From contig NZ_PDZH01000019.1 of the NCBI RefSeq assembly GCF_002735695.1, positions 1 to 48,131 of the forward strand: a stretch of DNA of 48,131 bases, given 5' to 3'. Below, in pieces: positions 17,273 through 26,287 of the stretch; within the stretch, counting starts at the first letter, position 1, and each line of letters opens with the position of its first letter. The DNA comes from Chitinimonas sp. BJB300 (GTDB taxonomy: Bacteria > Pseudomonadota > Gammaproteobacteria > Burkholderiales > Chitinimonadaceae). Position numbers and translations under genes: made by a program. The notes under the pieces are model-generated. The model was given only the letters and a program-made list of their open reading frames with translations, searched no databases and had not been told where the DNA came from.

Positions 17273-18658
17273 ATGCCGCATGCTCTCCTTGCCGAACTCG
17301 CCAACAGCTTGCCAGCTGAAGCATTGATTACTTCACCCACACGCCTTGCACCACGGTTGGTTGATGCACGCAAGCGCTTGCAAGGCCAGACCCTTGCATT
17401 GGCTTTGCCGGGCAGCGCGGAAGAAGCGGCGCAAATCATTGGCCGATGCCATGCACACGGTGTGTCTGTCGTGCCCCAGGCGGGTAATACTAGTCTTGTA
17501 GGTGGCGCTACACCGATGAGCCCTACCAGCTTGCTTCTGGGCTGCGACAGACTCAAGCAGGTCCGATACATCGATCCAACCGGGTATACGCTTACCGCGG
17601 AAGCAGGCTGCATTCTGGATGACATTCGTGCCGTAGCGGAAGTCGCCGGGCGATTGTTTCCGTTATGGCTAGGTTCTTCCGGCAGTGCCAGGCTTGGTGG
17701 TCTGATCGGTACCAATGCTGGCGGCTTGCAGGTTCAGCGCTATGGCAACACACGTGAGCTGGTTCTGGGTATTGAAGCTGTCTTACCCGATGGAAGCATC
17801 TTTAAGGGTTTGCACCCACTGCGTAAACGTAATGCCGGCTACGACCTGAAGCAGTTGTTTATCGGCGCAGAGGGCACCTTGGGATTTGTCACCGCAGCTA
17901 CCCTGCGATTATTCCCCTTGGAGCGTGGCGCCGCAGTCGCCATGGTGGCATTGGATGATGCAGAACAGGTATTGGCATTGTTTGCTGAAGCCAAGGCAAA
18001 CCTGGGGGAAGTACTGACTGCATTTGAGATGATAGACCGCGAATCGCTGAACCTGATGGCGCACCACCATTCCACCATTGCCCAGCCTTTTGATGTGCCA
18101 CCACCCTTTGCGGTGCTCATTGCCTTAAGTGGCGGGGAAACCGACGCCGTGCTGATGGAGCGCCTTACCGAGTGTTTGCTGGCCAATGGCTACGAGGATG
18201 CAGCCCTGGCTCAGGATGGCAGCCAAGCCAAAGCGTTATGGGCACTACGTGAACATATCCCCTCAGCCCAAACCCGCCAGGGTCCCTCCATCAAGCACGA
18301 CCTGGCGCTGCCCATCAGCGCTATTCCTGCTTTTGTTGCGGAAGCCGCCACCTTGCTGGCGCAACGATTACCCGCCGCCAAGCCGGTTGTGTTTGGCCAC
18401 GTGGGCGATGGCAATCTGCATTACAACCTGAGCCTGCCTGTCAGTGAAGACTTTGCCACATCAGAAGCACTGGCCAATCAATTACTGTTTGACCTGGTGG
18501 CGCGCCATGGTGGGGATATCAGCGCCGAACATGGCATTGGCCGCTTGCGTATTGCAGCCGCAGATGCGGGCCACGACCCCGTCGAGCGGGCATTGATGCG
18601 GCAGATCAAGGCAAGTCTGGACCCAGACGGCTTCTTCAACCCTGGCGTACTACTTTAA
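17273..18658 (+). CDS. FAD-linked oxidase, GlcD/D-2-hydroxyglutarate dehydrogenase family
   Basis: A 461-residue flavoprotein with an FAD-binding PCMH domain (about residues 38-215; VVPQAGNTSLVGGATP and GGLIGTNAGGLQVQRYGNTRELVLG) and a C-terminal FAD-oxidase domain with the GHVGDGNLHYN and ISAEHGIGR signatures. This is the architecture of D-2-hydroxyglutarate dehydrogenase, D-lactate dehydrogenase and GlcD. The lack of glcE/glcF neighbours favours a stand-alone D-2-hydroxyacid dehydrogenase, possibly acting on the D-2-hydroxyglutarate formed by SerA. Specificity cannot be read from sequence. It converges on the response regulator at 18675. Confidence 0.85.
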   Translation: MPHALLAELANSLPAEALITSPTRLAPRLVDARKRLQGQTLALALPGSAEEAAQIIGRCHAHGVSVVPQAGNTSLVGGATPMSPTSLLLGCDRLKQVRYIDPTGYTLTAEAGCILDDIRAVAEVAGRLFPLWLGSSGSARLGGLIGTNAGGLQVQRYGNTRELVLGIEAVLPDGSIFKGLHPLRKRNAGYDLKQLFIGAEGTLGFVTAATLRLFPLERGAAVAMVALDDAEQVLALFAEAKANLGEVLTAFEMIDRESLNLMAHHHSTIAQPFDVPPPFAVLIALSGGETDAVLMERLTECLLANGYEDAALAQDGSQAKALWALREHIPSAQTRQGPSIKHDLALPISAIPAFVAEAATLLAQRLPAAKPVVFGHVGDGNLHYNLSLPVSEDFATSEALANQLLFDLVARHGGDISAEHGIGRLRIAAADAGHDPVERALMRQIKASLDPDGFFNPGVLL

Positions 18659-18674
18659 ATTCATAACCCGTCGC

Positions 18675-19316
18675 CTAATTGAGCCACCGCTGCTCTAACG
18701 CGTATTTCACCAAACCCGCCGCACTGTCGATGCCCAGTTTGCGCCGTATGCTCAACCGGTGCGTTTCTACCGTCCGCACACTGATCTCCAGCTGCTGGGC
18801 AATGGCTTTGTTCGACAGCCCTTTCGCCAGCAGTATCAACACTTCACGCTCACGCTCGGTCAAGCTGTACTCTGGGAAAGGTTGGGCCAGCAGCACATCG
18901 GCTACGGCAGCACTGTAGAAGGTGCCCCCCGCCGCCACAGCGTTGATTGCGGCAATGATTTCATGTGAACCCGCATCCTTGAGCACATAGCCCTTGGCGC
19001 CTGCGTGCATGGCGCTAATCACATATTCTGCGTTGTCGTACATGCTGAGTATCAATACACGAATACTAGGGAGACGCGCCAGCAGAAGCTCGGTCAGACA
19101 TATACCATTCATGTCCTTCATGCCGATATCCACCAGCATCAAGTCAGGCAGCAATTGCTCGGCCATTTGCAATGTCTGCTCGCCACTACCCGCCTCTCCC
19201 ACTACATCAATCTGTTCCACCGCCCCCAACCGAGCGCGCAGGCCATCCCTAACCAGCGGGTGATCATCCACCAGCATCAGGCGAATACGATAGGGAGCCG
19301 CTTTGGCAAAAATCAT
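18675..19316 (-). CDS. NarL/FixJ-type response regulator
   Basis: A 213-residue two-component regulator. The receiver domain (about residues 10-125) has the acidic pair D17-D18, phosphoacceptor D63 (LMLVDIGM) and K113 (GYVLKDAG). The C-terminal LuxR-type helix-turn-helix contains LTEREREVLILLAKGLSNKAIA. The start is the ATG at 19314-19316, which overlaps the kinase stop as ATGA, so the two are translationally coupled. Its partner is the cache-domain kinase upstream and the likely target is the divergent cstA-yjiX unit, an assignment based on position. A direct repeat before cstA (20691-20724) may be its binding site. Confidence 0.88.
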   Translation of the reverse strand: MIFAKAAPYRIRLMLVDDHPLVRDGLRARLGAVEQIDVVGEAGSGEQTLQMAEQLLPDLMLVDIGMKDMNGICLTELLLARLPSIRVLILSMYDNAEYVISAMHAGAKGYVLKDAGSHEIIAAINAVAAGGTFYSAAVADVLLAQPFPEYSLTEREREVLILLAKGLSNKAIAQQLEISVRTVETHRLSIRRKLGIDSAAGLVKYALEQRWLN

Positions 19317-20671
19317 GGCGTTGCTTTCGGTATCACAGGCAGCGTTACCCGTAGGCACGTATGCCCAGTAGTAGAGGACAAGGTGAATTGACCAGCCAAG
19401 TGCTCAACCCGTTCACGGATATTACGCAAACCTATGCCACCAGCCCGCTCCATGTTGCGCGGGTCAAACCCACGGCCGTTGTCGATTATTTCCAGCCATA
19501 CACCATCATTACGCTGCGCCAACTGGACCTTGATCTCACTTGCCCCTGCATGTCGCTCGATATTGGTAAAGGCTTCCTGGGCAATACGAAACAGCGCCAC
19601 GGCTTGGTCATCTGGCACATCCAGCCTGCCCGTGGGCTTATCAACCTCGACCAGGATGCCGGTACGCTGTGCAAATTCGTTGGCTAATTGGACGATGGCA
19701 ACCACTAACCCCAACGTGTCTAGAATAGAAGGACGTAAGCCATGCGAAATGCGCCGCACCTCGAAAATGCTTTCCGCCAAACCCGACAACCCCTTGCGTA
19801 AATCTGCCACGGCGCCCTCTCCGCCTGTTTCCAACTTGTGCTCGGCCAGTTCGAAATGGAACTGGGTTGAGACCAACACTTGGGAAATCCCATCATGCAG
19901 CTCGCGTGAAACGCGAGCACGTTCTTCTTCCTGTAAATTCACAATGCGCTGGGCCAGGACCTTAAGCTTATTGTCAGCCAAGCGATGCTCGGTGATATTG
20001 AGGGCCAAGCCGCCCGCAAAAACCAACAGCACCGCCACCAGCGCTATCCCGCCAAGATCAAGCAGGGACGCATGGACATTGACACGTGCACGCTCCCGCA
20101 CCAGGGAAGTCGCCCGCTCAACATCATCCAAATAGATACCAGTGCCGATGACCCAGCCCCACCGTGGCAGCAACACTACATAGCTGAGTTTTTCGGTAAG
20201 TTGGCCGCTTGACGGTTTTTTCCAACCATAGCGCAGGTAACCATCGCCCTGCTGGGCGCTATCCAGCAGCGCACGAATCACGTACCGGCCCTGCGGATCG
20301 GTCAGATTCAACAGGCTATGCCCCACCAAATCGGGTTGGCGCGGATGCACCAGATTTCGGCCGCTGGTGTCATAAACGAAGAAATAACCATCGTCGCCAT
20401 AATTAACCTTGGCTAGAATCGCCTTTGCCTGCGCCTGGCTTTGTGCTTCGTCACCACCTGCAGCGTATAACCGCTCAATGGAACTGAGTGCAAGCCCCAG
20501 GTAATGCTTCAACTCCGTCCGCTTGGCCGCCATAAAGTTCTCTTCAATCAGCGCAGCCTGCTGCTCTGCCAATTGTCCGGCACGGTATTTCACCAAAACC
20601 CCGACAGCGCTGATGGCCAGAAGCAATGGCAAAACGGTTAAAGCCAGGATTTTATATTTGAGTGTTATCAA
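19313..20671 (-). CDS. Single-cache-domain sensor histidine kinase (HisKA_3)
   Basis: A 452-residue kinase. Transmembrane helices near residues 8-28 and 205-225 enclose a periplasmic single cache domain (sCache_2 type; VNYGDDGYFFVYDTSGRNLVHP near 89-110). The phosphoacceptor is H259 in the HisKA_3 motif SRELHDGISQVL; the ATPase domain shows AQEAFTNIERHA, the DNGRGFD G1 box and the GGIGLRNIRERV G2 box. It phosphorylates the NarL-type regulator encoded next, with which it overlaps by four bases. The gene is divergent from cstA. Cache domains of this type bind small carboxylates or amino acids, so pyruvate or peptide sensing is a reasonable but untested guess. Confidence 0.88.
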   Translation of the reverse strand: MITLKYKILALTVLPLLLAISAVGVLVKYRAGQLAEQQAALIEENFMAAKRTELKHYLGLALSSIERLYAAGGDEAQSQAQAKAILAKVNYGDDGYFFVYDTSGRNLVHPRQPDLVGHSLLNLTDPQGRYVIRALLDSAQQGDGYLRYGWKKPSSGQLTEKLSYVVLLPRWGWVIGTGIYLDDVERATSLVRERARVNVHASLLDLGGIALVAVLLVFAGGLALNITEHRLADNKLKVLAQRIVNLQEEERARVSRELHDGISQVLVSTQFHFELAEHKLETGGEGAVADLRKGLSGLAESIFEVRRISHGLRPSILDTLGLVVAIVQLANEFAQRTGILVEVDKPTGRLDVPDDQAVALFRIAQEAFTNIERHAGASEIKVQLAQRNDGVWLEIIDNGRGFDPRNMERAGGIGLRNIRERVEHLAGQFTLSSTTGHTCLRVTLPVIPKATP

Positions 20672-20690
20672 TTTTGCGGCACAGCACTAC

Positions 20691-20724
20691 GTAGTAATGC
20701 GTATCTAAGATAAGTAGTACTGCG
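20691..20724. promoter_or_regulatory. Direct repeat upstream of cstA, candidate response-regulator operator
   Basis: GTAGTAATGCG (20691-20701) and GTAGTACTGCG (20714-20724) differ at one base and start 23 bases apart, about two helical turns. The first copy overlaps the perfect palindrome ACTACGTAGT (20686-20695). They lie in the 170-bp region shared by the kinase gene and cstA. This spacing suits side-by-side binding of a NarL-type regulator. The link to the neighbouring regulator is inference. Confidence 0.45.
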
Positions 20725-20843
20725 AATTCTAACCTAGTAAAAAAACGCGAATAGTAGAGCCCAAACTCGGCAGGCTGGACAATTTAACCTGGCACCGGAC
20801 AAAACAGCGTCAAAAAAAGACTCATCGGCTTGGAGATTCCATC

Positions 20844-22904
20844 ATGCATCACCTCTTGCACCACGCGATTTTCGGCGTTGTTGCGGCCATCGGTGCTTTT
20901 GCACTCGGCACCGTCGCCCTGCACCGCGGCGAATCGATCAATGCGCTGTGGATTGTTGTCGCGGCCGTTTCAGTCTACCTGATCGCCTATCGCTATTACG
21001 GTCTCTTCATCGCCAATAAGGTCATGAAGCTCGACCCAAAACGCGCTACGCCCGCAGTACGTAACAACGATGGGCTGGACTACGTACCTACCAACAAATA
21101 TGTCCTGTTTGGCCATCACTTCGCCGCTATCGCCGGCGCAGGCCCATTGGTTGGCCCGGTATTGGCAGCACAGCTCGGCTATCTGCCCGGCATGCTGTGG
21201 ATTCTGGCTGGCGTCGTGTTGGCGGGCGCAGTACAGGACTTCATGGTGCTGTTTATCTCTACCCGGCGCGATGGCCGCTCGCTGGGCGACCTCATTAAGT
21301 CCGAAATCGGTGACATCCCTGGTGTGATCGCCCTGTTTGGCACGTTCATGATCATGGTGATCATCCTCGCCGTACTTGCGCTGATCGTCGTGAAAGCCCT
21401 GGCCGAAAGCCCATGGGGTGCGTTCACTGTAGCCGCCACCATTCCCATTGCCCTCTTCATGGGCGTCTACACCCGCTACATACGGCCCGGCCGGATCGGC
21501 GAGATTTCCATCATCGGCTTTGTCTTGCTGATGCTGGCGATCTGGGGTGGCGGCCTTGTGGCAGCCAGCCCAGATTGGGGCCCGGCTTTCACCTTTACCG
21601 GGATACAGTTGACCTGGATGCTGATCGGCTACGGTTTTGTCGCCTCGGTATTACCAGTCTGGCTCCTATTAGCCCCGCGTGATTATCTCTCGACTTTCTT
21701 AAAGATCGGCACCATCGTCGGGCTCGCCATCGGTATTCTGCTAGTCGCACCCGAACTGAAGATGCCCGCCTTGACCAAGTTTATCGACGGCAGCGGCCCG
21801 GTCTGGGCAGGCAATATGTTCCCCTTCCTGTTCATCACCATCGCCTGCGGTGCGGTATCAGGCTTTCATGCCTTAATCGCATCCGGCACAACCCCCAAGC
21901 TGCTGGAAAACGAATCGCACATGCCATTCATTGGCTATGGCGGCATGTTGATGGAAAGCTTCGTCGCCATCATGGCCTTGGTAGCAGCATCCGTCATCGA
22001 CCCAGGCATCTACTTCGTCATGAACAGCCCCGCGGCCGCCATTGGTACTACGGCCGAATCAGCCGCCACGGCGGTTTCCAATTTCGGGTTTCTGATCACG
22101 CCGGACATGATCACCCAAACCGCGAAGGACCTGGGCGAGCACAGCATTATCTCGCGTGCAGGGGGTGCTCCCACGCTGGCCGTGGGTATGGCGCAAATCC
22201 TGTCCAGCGTATTCGGCGGCACGACGATGATGGCTTTCTGGTATCACTTCGCCATTCTGTTCGAAGCGCTGTTCATCCTCACCGCCGTAGATGCCGGCAC
22301 CCGCGCAGGCCGCTTCATGCTGCAAGACCTGCTGGGCACCTTCGTACCATCGCTCAAGCGTACTGAATCCTGGGTGGCCAGCCTTACGGCCACTGGCCTG
22401 TGCGTGGCAGCCTGGGGATACTTCCTGTACCAGGGCGTGGTCGACCCACTTGGTGGCATCAATACCCTGTGGCCCTTGTTCGGCATCGCCAACCAGATGC
22501 TGGCCAGCATCGCCCTCATGCTCGCTACCGTCGTATTGTTCAAACTCAAGCGCGAAAAGTACGCCTGGGTAACCATACTGCCGACTATCTGGCTGCTGAT
22601 CTGTACCCTGACCGCAGGTTGGCTGAAGGTGTTCTCGGATAACCCCAAAGTCGGTTTCCTGGCACACGCCCATAAATACCAAGAGGCATTGGCAAAAGGC
22701 GAGGTGCTGGCCCCAGCCAAGAGCATGGCGCAGATGCAGCAGGTGGTCTTCAACGATTATGTTGATGCTGCATTGGCTTTTGGCTTCATCCTGCTGGTGG
22801 TCAGCATTCTGTTGTTTGGTATCCGCGCCTGCATCAAGGCTTATCGCGAAACCGACCCCACCGATAAAGAAACCCCGTTCCAAGCTGTACCCAATCAGGC
22901 TTGA
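20844..22904 (+). CDS. cstA: CstA/BtsT-family pyruvate or peptide transporter
   Basis: A 686-residue inner-membrane protein with about 16-18 predicted helices, the normal length for CstA (carbon starvation protein A). Family signatures include the AIAGAGPLVGPVLAAQLGYLPG segment, GAVQDFMVLFISTRRDGRSLG, and SGFHALIASGTTPKLL. E. coli members (CstA, BtsT) import pyruvate, and peptide uptake has also been proposed. The ATG is preceded by TTGGAGATTCC. The stop TGA overlaps the start of the small yjiX-like gene. A cache-type two-component pair is divergent, implying inducible expression. Confidence 0.93.
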   Translation: MHHLLHHAIFGVVAAIGAFALGTVALHRGESINALWIVVAAVSVYLIAYRYYGLFIANKVMKLDPKRATPAVRNNDGLDYVPTNKYVLFGHHFAAIAGAGPLVGPVLAAQLGYLPGMLWILAGVVLAGAVQDFMVLFISTRRDGRSLGDLIKSEIGDIPGVIALFGTFMIMVIILAVLALIVVKALAESPWGAFTVAATIPIALFMGVYTRYIRPGRIGEISIIGFVLLMLAIWGGGLVAASPDWGPAFTFTGIQLTWMLIGYGFVASVLPVWLLLAPRDYLSTFLKIGTIVGLAIGILLVAPELKMPALTKFIDGSGPVWAGNMFPFLFITIACGAVSGFHALIASGTTPKLLENESHMPFIGYGGMLMESFVAIMALVAASVIDPGIYFVMNSPAAAIGTTAESAATAVSNFGFLITPDMITQTAKDLGEHSIISRAGGAPTLAVGMAQILSSVFGGTTMMAFWYHFAILFEALFILTAVDAGTRAGRFMLQDLLGTFVPSLKRTESWVASLTATGLCVAAWGYFLYQGVVDPLGGINTLWPLFGIANQMLASIALMLATVVLFKLKREKYAWVTILPTIWLLICTLTAGWLKVFSDNPKVGFLAHAHKYQEALAKGEVLAPAKSMAQMQQVVFNDYVDAALAFGFILLVVSILLFGIRACIKAYRETDPTDKETPFQAVPNQA

Positions 22905-22906
22905 AT

Positions 22907-23101
22907 GTGTTCGACCAACTGAGCAAACTAGGTAAATATCTAGGGCAGGCTGCCAACCTGATGGTTGGCGTGCCGGACTACGAAGTCTATGTACAACATA
23001 TGCGTCAGACTCACCCGGAACGCGAACCGATGAGTTACGAGGCATTTTTCCGCGAGCGCCAAGAGGCACGTTACGGCAAGGGGGCGGGCAAATGCTGTTA
23101 A
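22907..23101 (+). CDS. yjiX: YbdD/YjiX family small protein
   Basis: A 64-residue member of the YbdD/YjiX (DUF466) family, with the hallmark GVPDYEVYVQHMRQTHPERE followed by PMSYEAFFRERQEARYG and a terminal CC. These proteins are almost always encoded directly after CstA/BtsT transporters and are thought to assist them; the mechanism is unknown. The start is taken as GTG 22907 (MFDQLSKLGKYLGQAA), which matches family N-termini; a TTG at 22901, overlapping the cstA stop, is the alternative. Expression probably depends on translational coupling to cstA. Confidence 0.88.
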   Translation: MFDQLSKLGKYLGQAANLMVGVPDYEVYVQHMRQTHPEREPMSYEAFFRERQEARYGKGAGKCC

Positions 23102-23365
23102 CCCGCAAAGTCATTTCAAAGTTTGCCAGCACCTGTTCAACGGTTGTAACAAGCAGCTTTAGCGGCAAGCGATGCTGTGCATAAGCGAATGCGTGAAGAT
23201 AACGATATCTGTATCCCGTGAGTACTAACCTCTGGTAGCACGCACAGGTTCTCCTATCACAAACAGTATTCCAGCACTTGCGAACCCCGTTCAGCATCAT
23301 CGTCCCAAACCTTGATATAGGCACTTAACTGGGCTCTACGACTTACATTTACCAGTGAAGACACC

Positions 23366-24445
23366 ATGTCACCTATTCCTGTCACCCTTCTAACCGGCTT
23401 TCTCGGCGCCGGCAAAACGACACTGCTCAATCACATTCTGCAAGCAAGCCATGGCCATCAGATTGCAGTGATCGAGAATGAATTCGGCCCCGTCAATATC
23501 GACAGCACCCTGCTGATCGTATCGGCCACCGAAGTGGTTGAAATGAGCAATGGCTGCCTGTGCTGCACCATTCGCGGCGATTTGGCCAAAACTCTGCACA
23601 CTTTGCAGCAGCGTAAAGAAGCCGGTGAGTTGCAATTCGAACGCGTGGTGATCGAAACAACCGGCTTGGCCGACCCCACACCGATTGCCCAGACCTTCTT
23701 TGCCTCGCCGGAACTGACAACATCCTACGTGCTTGATGCCGTCATCACCGTGATCGATGCATTGCATGGCCTACAGCAATTGGATGAGCACAGCGTAGCG
23801 CGTAGACAGGCTGGCTTTGCCGACAGGCTCTTGCTGTCAAAAACCGACCTGGTCAATGCAGCCCACGTAGAAATGCTCAGCACACGGCTGGCCACAATCA
23901 ACTCAACCGCGCCACAATACAGGCTGATGCAAGGGAAAATCGACCTGGCCCTGCTGTTCGATGTACGCGGCTTTCATCTTGACGAAGATCTGCTGAATCG
24001 TCAGCCAGCCAGTCCTACCCGCCTGTATGCCCCGATACAGAGCAAACTACGCCGTATCGGCCAACCTGCTGCCGACAAGTCCTTCAACGACGACATCGCC
24101 GCCCTGCACTTGCAGCATGCTGGCCCGCTCGACCTGGGGCGGATCAGCGCATTCATGAACCAACTGATGACGCAATACGGAGGCGACCTATTGCGGCACA
24201 AAGGGGTACTCGCCATCGCCGGCGAACCCCGCCGGTTGATTTTCCAAGGCGTGCATAACATCGCCGGTTTTGACTACGGCCGAGACTGGGCGGAATCCCC
24301 ACCGCGTTCAGACATCGTACTGATAGGTCGTGGGCTGCCCACTGAAGCGCTGCAAGCAGGTTTTGCCAACTGTATCGTGGTAGAACAGGCGGGGCGTGCC
24401 CCCTGTTCCTTCGTAAATGTCGGCAGATCCTCAGAAACCGTTTAA
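23366..24445 (+). CDS. yjiA: CobW-family (COG0523) GTPase, YjiA-like
   Basis: A 359-residue G3E GTPase. The P-loop GFLGAGKTT is at 11-19, the metal-binding CxCC motif is C64-L-C66-C67 (SNGCLCCTIR), and the base-specificity motif SKTD sits near residue 158. A CobW C-terminal domain follows (about 255-355). YjiA and relatives hydrolyse GTP and bind zinc, cobalt or nickel, acting as metal insertases or metallochaperones. In E. coli the order yjiA-yjiX-btsT is conserved, and here the same trio is found as cstA-yjiX-yjiA, supporting a functional association. A 264-bp gap with no visible gene separates it from yjiX, so it may have its own promoter. Confidence 0.88.
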   Translation: MSPIPVTLLTGFLGAGKTTLLNHILQASHGHQIAVIENEFGPVNIDSTLLIVSATEVVEMSNGCLCCTIRGDLAKTLHTLQQRKEAGELQFERVVIETTGLADPTPIAQTFFASPELTTSYVLDAVITVIDALHGLQQLDEHSVARRQAGFADRLLLSKTDLVNAAHVEMLSTRLATINSTAPQYRLMQGKIDLALLFDVRGFHLDEDLLNRQPASPTRLYAPIQSKLRRIGQPAADKSFNDDIAALHLQHAGPLDLGRISAFMNQLMTQYGGDLLRHKGVLAIAGEPRRLIFQGVHNIAGFDYGRDWAESPPRSDIVLIGRGLPTEALQAGFANCIVVEQAGRAPCSFVNVGRSSETV

Positions 24446-24485
24446 TGTCTGCGCTTCGGTGATACGGCGTTGAACAGGTGCTTGA

Positions 24486-25922
24486 TCACATCATCGAATA
24501 ACGCATATGCGGCTGATCCTGGCGCAGATGACGGTCGAACAACATCGCGATATTGCGCACCAGCAACCGGCCGCGTGGCAATACCTGCAGATGCTGCTTG
24601 TCTAGGCTAAGTAGTCCCATACTGGCCATGCGTTCCAGCCCTGGTAGCTCAACGGCGAAGTAGTCGAGAAAATCCACCGCCCAGGCTCTGCCGAATGCAG
24701 CCAGATCTACTGCAAACTGGCACATAAGGCGTTGGATCAAGTCACGCCGCAACTTGTCATCATACTGAAGCTGCAGGCCCCTAAACAAAGGCAACCGCCC
24801 CGCCTCCAGCAGGGTGTAATACGCCTCGGTAGTACGCACGTTCTGGCTATAGCTGTCACCCAGCTTGCTGATGGCCGACACCCCAAAACCCAGCAAATCG
24901 ATATCGGCACGGGTTGAGTAACCCTGGAAATTACGCTGCAAGGTCCCTGCCCGCTGCGCAATCGCCAGTTCATCATCGGGCAATGCGAAGTGATCCATGC
25001 CGATATACACATAGCCTGCCGCAGTCAGCTTATCGATGGCAAGGCTGAGGATATCGAGCTTGATATCGAACGACGGCAAATCACCACTGGCAATGCGCCG
25101 CTGCGGTTTGAAAAGCTGCGGTAAATGCGCATAGTTATAGATGGAAAGCCGGTCTGGTTGCGCCGCGATCACCTTGTCCAAGGTGGCGTCAAACCCGACC
25201 AGCGTTTGCTTGGGCAAGCCGTAGATAAGGTCAATGGAAACCGACCGGAAACCATGCGCGCGCGCCGCCTTCATGACCGCCAGGGTTTCCGCTTCGCTTT
25301 GTAGCCGGTTCACTGCCGCCTGTACGTCCGGGTCGAAATCCTGCACCCCCACGCTCATACGGTTAAAACCCAACCGCCCCAGCAGCGCTACCGTTTCCAC
25401 CCCCACTTTGCGTGGGTCGATTTCAATCGAATATTCCCCTTGGGCATCAGGAGCAAACTCGAAATGGCTACGCAGCGTCGCCATCAGCCGACTCAATTGC
25501 GCATCAGACAGAAAAGTCGGCGTCCCCCCACCCAGATGCAACTGCACCACCTGCACCGACGGGCCTATCAGTGCCGCCTTTAGCGCTATTTCCCGCTCCA
25601 GATAGTCGAGATAGACCTCGGCCTTCGCTTTGTCCTTGGTAAGGATTTTGTTACAGGCGCAGTAGTAGCAAATGGTGTTGCAAAACGGGATATGCACATA
25701 CAGCGACAAAGGCCGGCGTTGGTCTTGTTCGAAACATACACTAGCGACCTGGCGATATTCCTGTTCGCCAAAGGCTGGCTCAAACCGGTCGGCGGTGGGG
25801 TAGGAGGTATAGCGCGGGCCGGTGCCGGCCAATTTTTCGATCAGGCACTTGTCAAAACTAAGCGCCTGTACATCAAAGGCATCGTATTGCAGGGTTTGAG
25901 CGGACGGCAGACTGGCAAACAT
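24486..25922 (-). CDS. hemN: Oxygen-independent coproporphyrinogen III dehydrogenase
   Basis: A 478-residue radical-SAM enzyme. The [4Fe-4S] cysteines are C81, C85 and C88 in FCNTICYYCACNK, with the HIPF/YxxYPT context (RYTSYPTADRF near 37-47) and the GGGTPTFL glycine motif typical of true HemN rather than HemW. The extended N-terminus is also typical of HemN. It oxidatively decarboxylates coproporphyrinogen III to protoporphyrinogen IX in heme synthesis without oxygen. A perfect FNR-type box lies 58 bases upstream, so anaerobic induction is expected. It appears monocistronic. Confidence 0.95.
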   Translation of the reverse strand: MFASLPSAQTLQYDAFDVQALSFDKCLIEKLAGTGPRYTSYPTADRFEPAFGEQEYRQVASVCFEQDQRRPLSLYVHIPFCNTICYYCACNKILTKDKAKAEVYLDYLEREIALKAALIGPSVQVVQLHLGGGTPTFLSDAQLSRLMATLRSHFEFAPDAQGEYSIEIDPRKVGVETVALLGRLGFNRMSVGVQDFDPDVQAAVNRLQSEAETLAVMKAARAHGFRSVSIDLIYGLPKQTLVGFDATLDKVIAAQPDRLSIYNYAHLPQLFKPQRRIASGDLPSFDIKLDILSLAIDKLTAAGYVYIGMDHFALPDDELAIAQRAGTLQRNFQGYSTRADIDLLGFGVSAISKLGDSYSQNVRTTEAYYTLLEAGRLPLFRGLQLQYDDKLRRDLIQRLMCQFAVDLAAFGRAWAVDFLDYFAVELPGLERMASMGLLSLDKQHLQVLPRGRLLVRNIAMLFDRHLRQDQPHMRYSMM

Positions 25923-25979
25923 GGCTTGGGCACCCGAAACGTAACGTGCTCAGACTAAGCCTCCGGGCAGCGCACAACG

Positions 25980-25993
25980 TTGATGTGAATCAA
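25980..25993 (-). promoter_or_regulatory. FNR/ANR box of hemN
   Basis: TTGATGTGAATCAA matches the FNR consensus TTGAT-N4-ATCAA in all ten defined positions. A plausible -10 (TAGTCT, 25957-25952 on the minus strand) would place the transcription start near 25945, about 41 bases from the box centre. That is the geometry of a class II FNR-activated promoter. Control of hemN by FNR-type proteins is well known in proteobacteria. Confidence 0.85.
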
Positions 25994-26060
25994 GCCAAGT
26001 GCAGTTGAGGTAGGTCTTAATGCCTTATGGTGCAAACGTCCAACACCGCCACAATGAATG

Positions 26061-26106
26061 ACGCCGGACCGGGCAAACCACTGCGATGGTCAACCCGATC
26101 CGGCGT
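26061..26106. repeat. Inverted repeat between hemN and the HU gene
   Basis: ACGCCGGACCGGG (26061-26073) pairs with CCCGATCCGGCGT (26094-26106) with one mismatch and a 20-base loop. It lies downstream of the HU gene and upstream of the hemN promoter on the minus strand. It may end the HU transcript, but no T-run follows, so its role is open. The rest of 25923-26287 shows only the hemN promoter region. Confidence 0.5.
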
Positions 26107-26287
26107 TGTAACTGGTATTGCAAATTTCTTAATAATTTTTACCGACGAGCAAACCAAATCACACGGCTTAGCCCGGCGTACTGCGCACAGGGCGCATTCC
26201 CTCTCCATCTATTACGTACACCCTTATGCAGCGTTACTCACGCACCAAGAGGGCAAACGCAGGGGTGCAGGCGCCTGATACAGCTGC

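Noticed and set aside
22059-23324. 421-codon minus-strand frame overlapping cstA and yjiX
   Set aside because: It lies opposite two clearly conserved genes and shows no recognisable domain.
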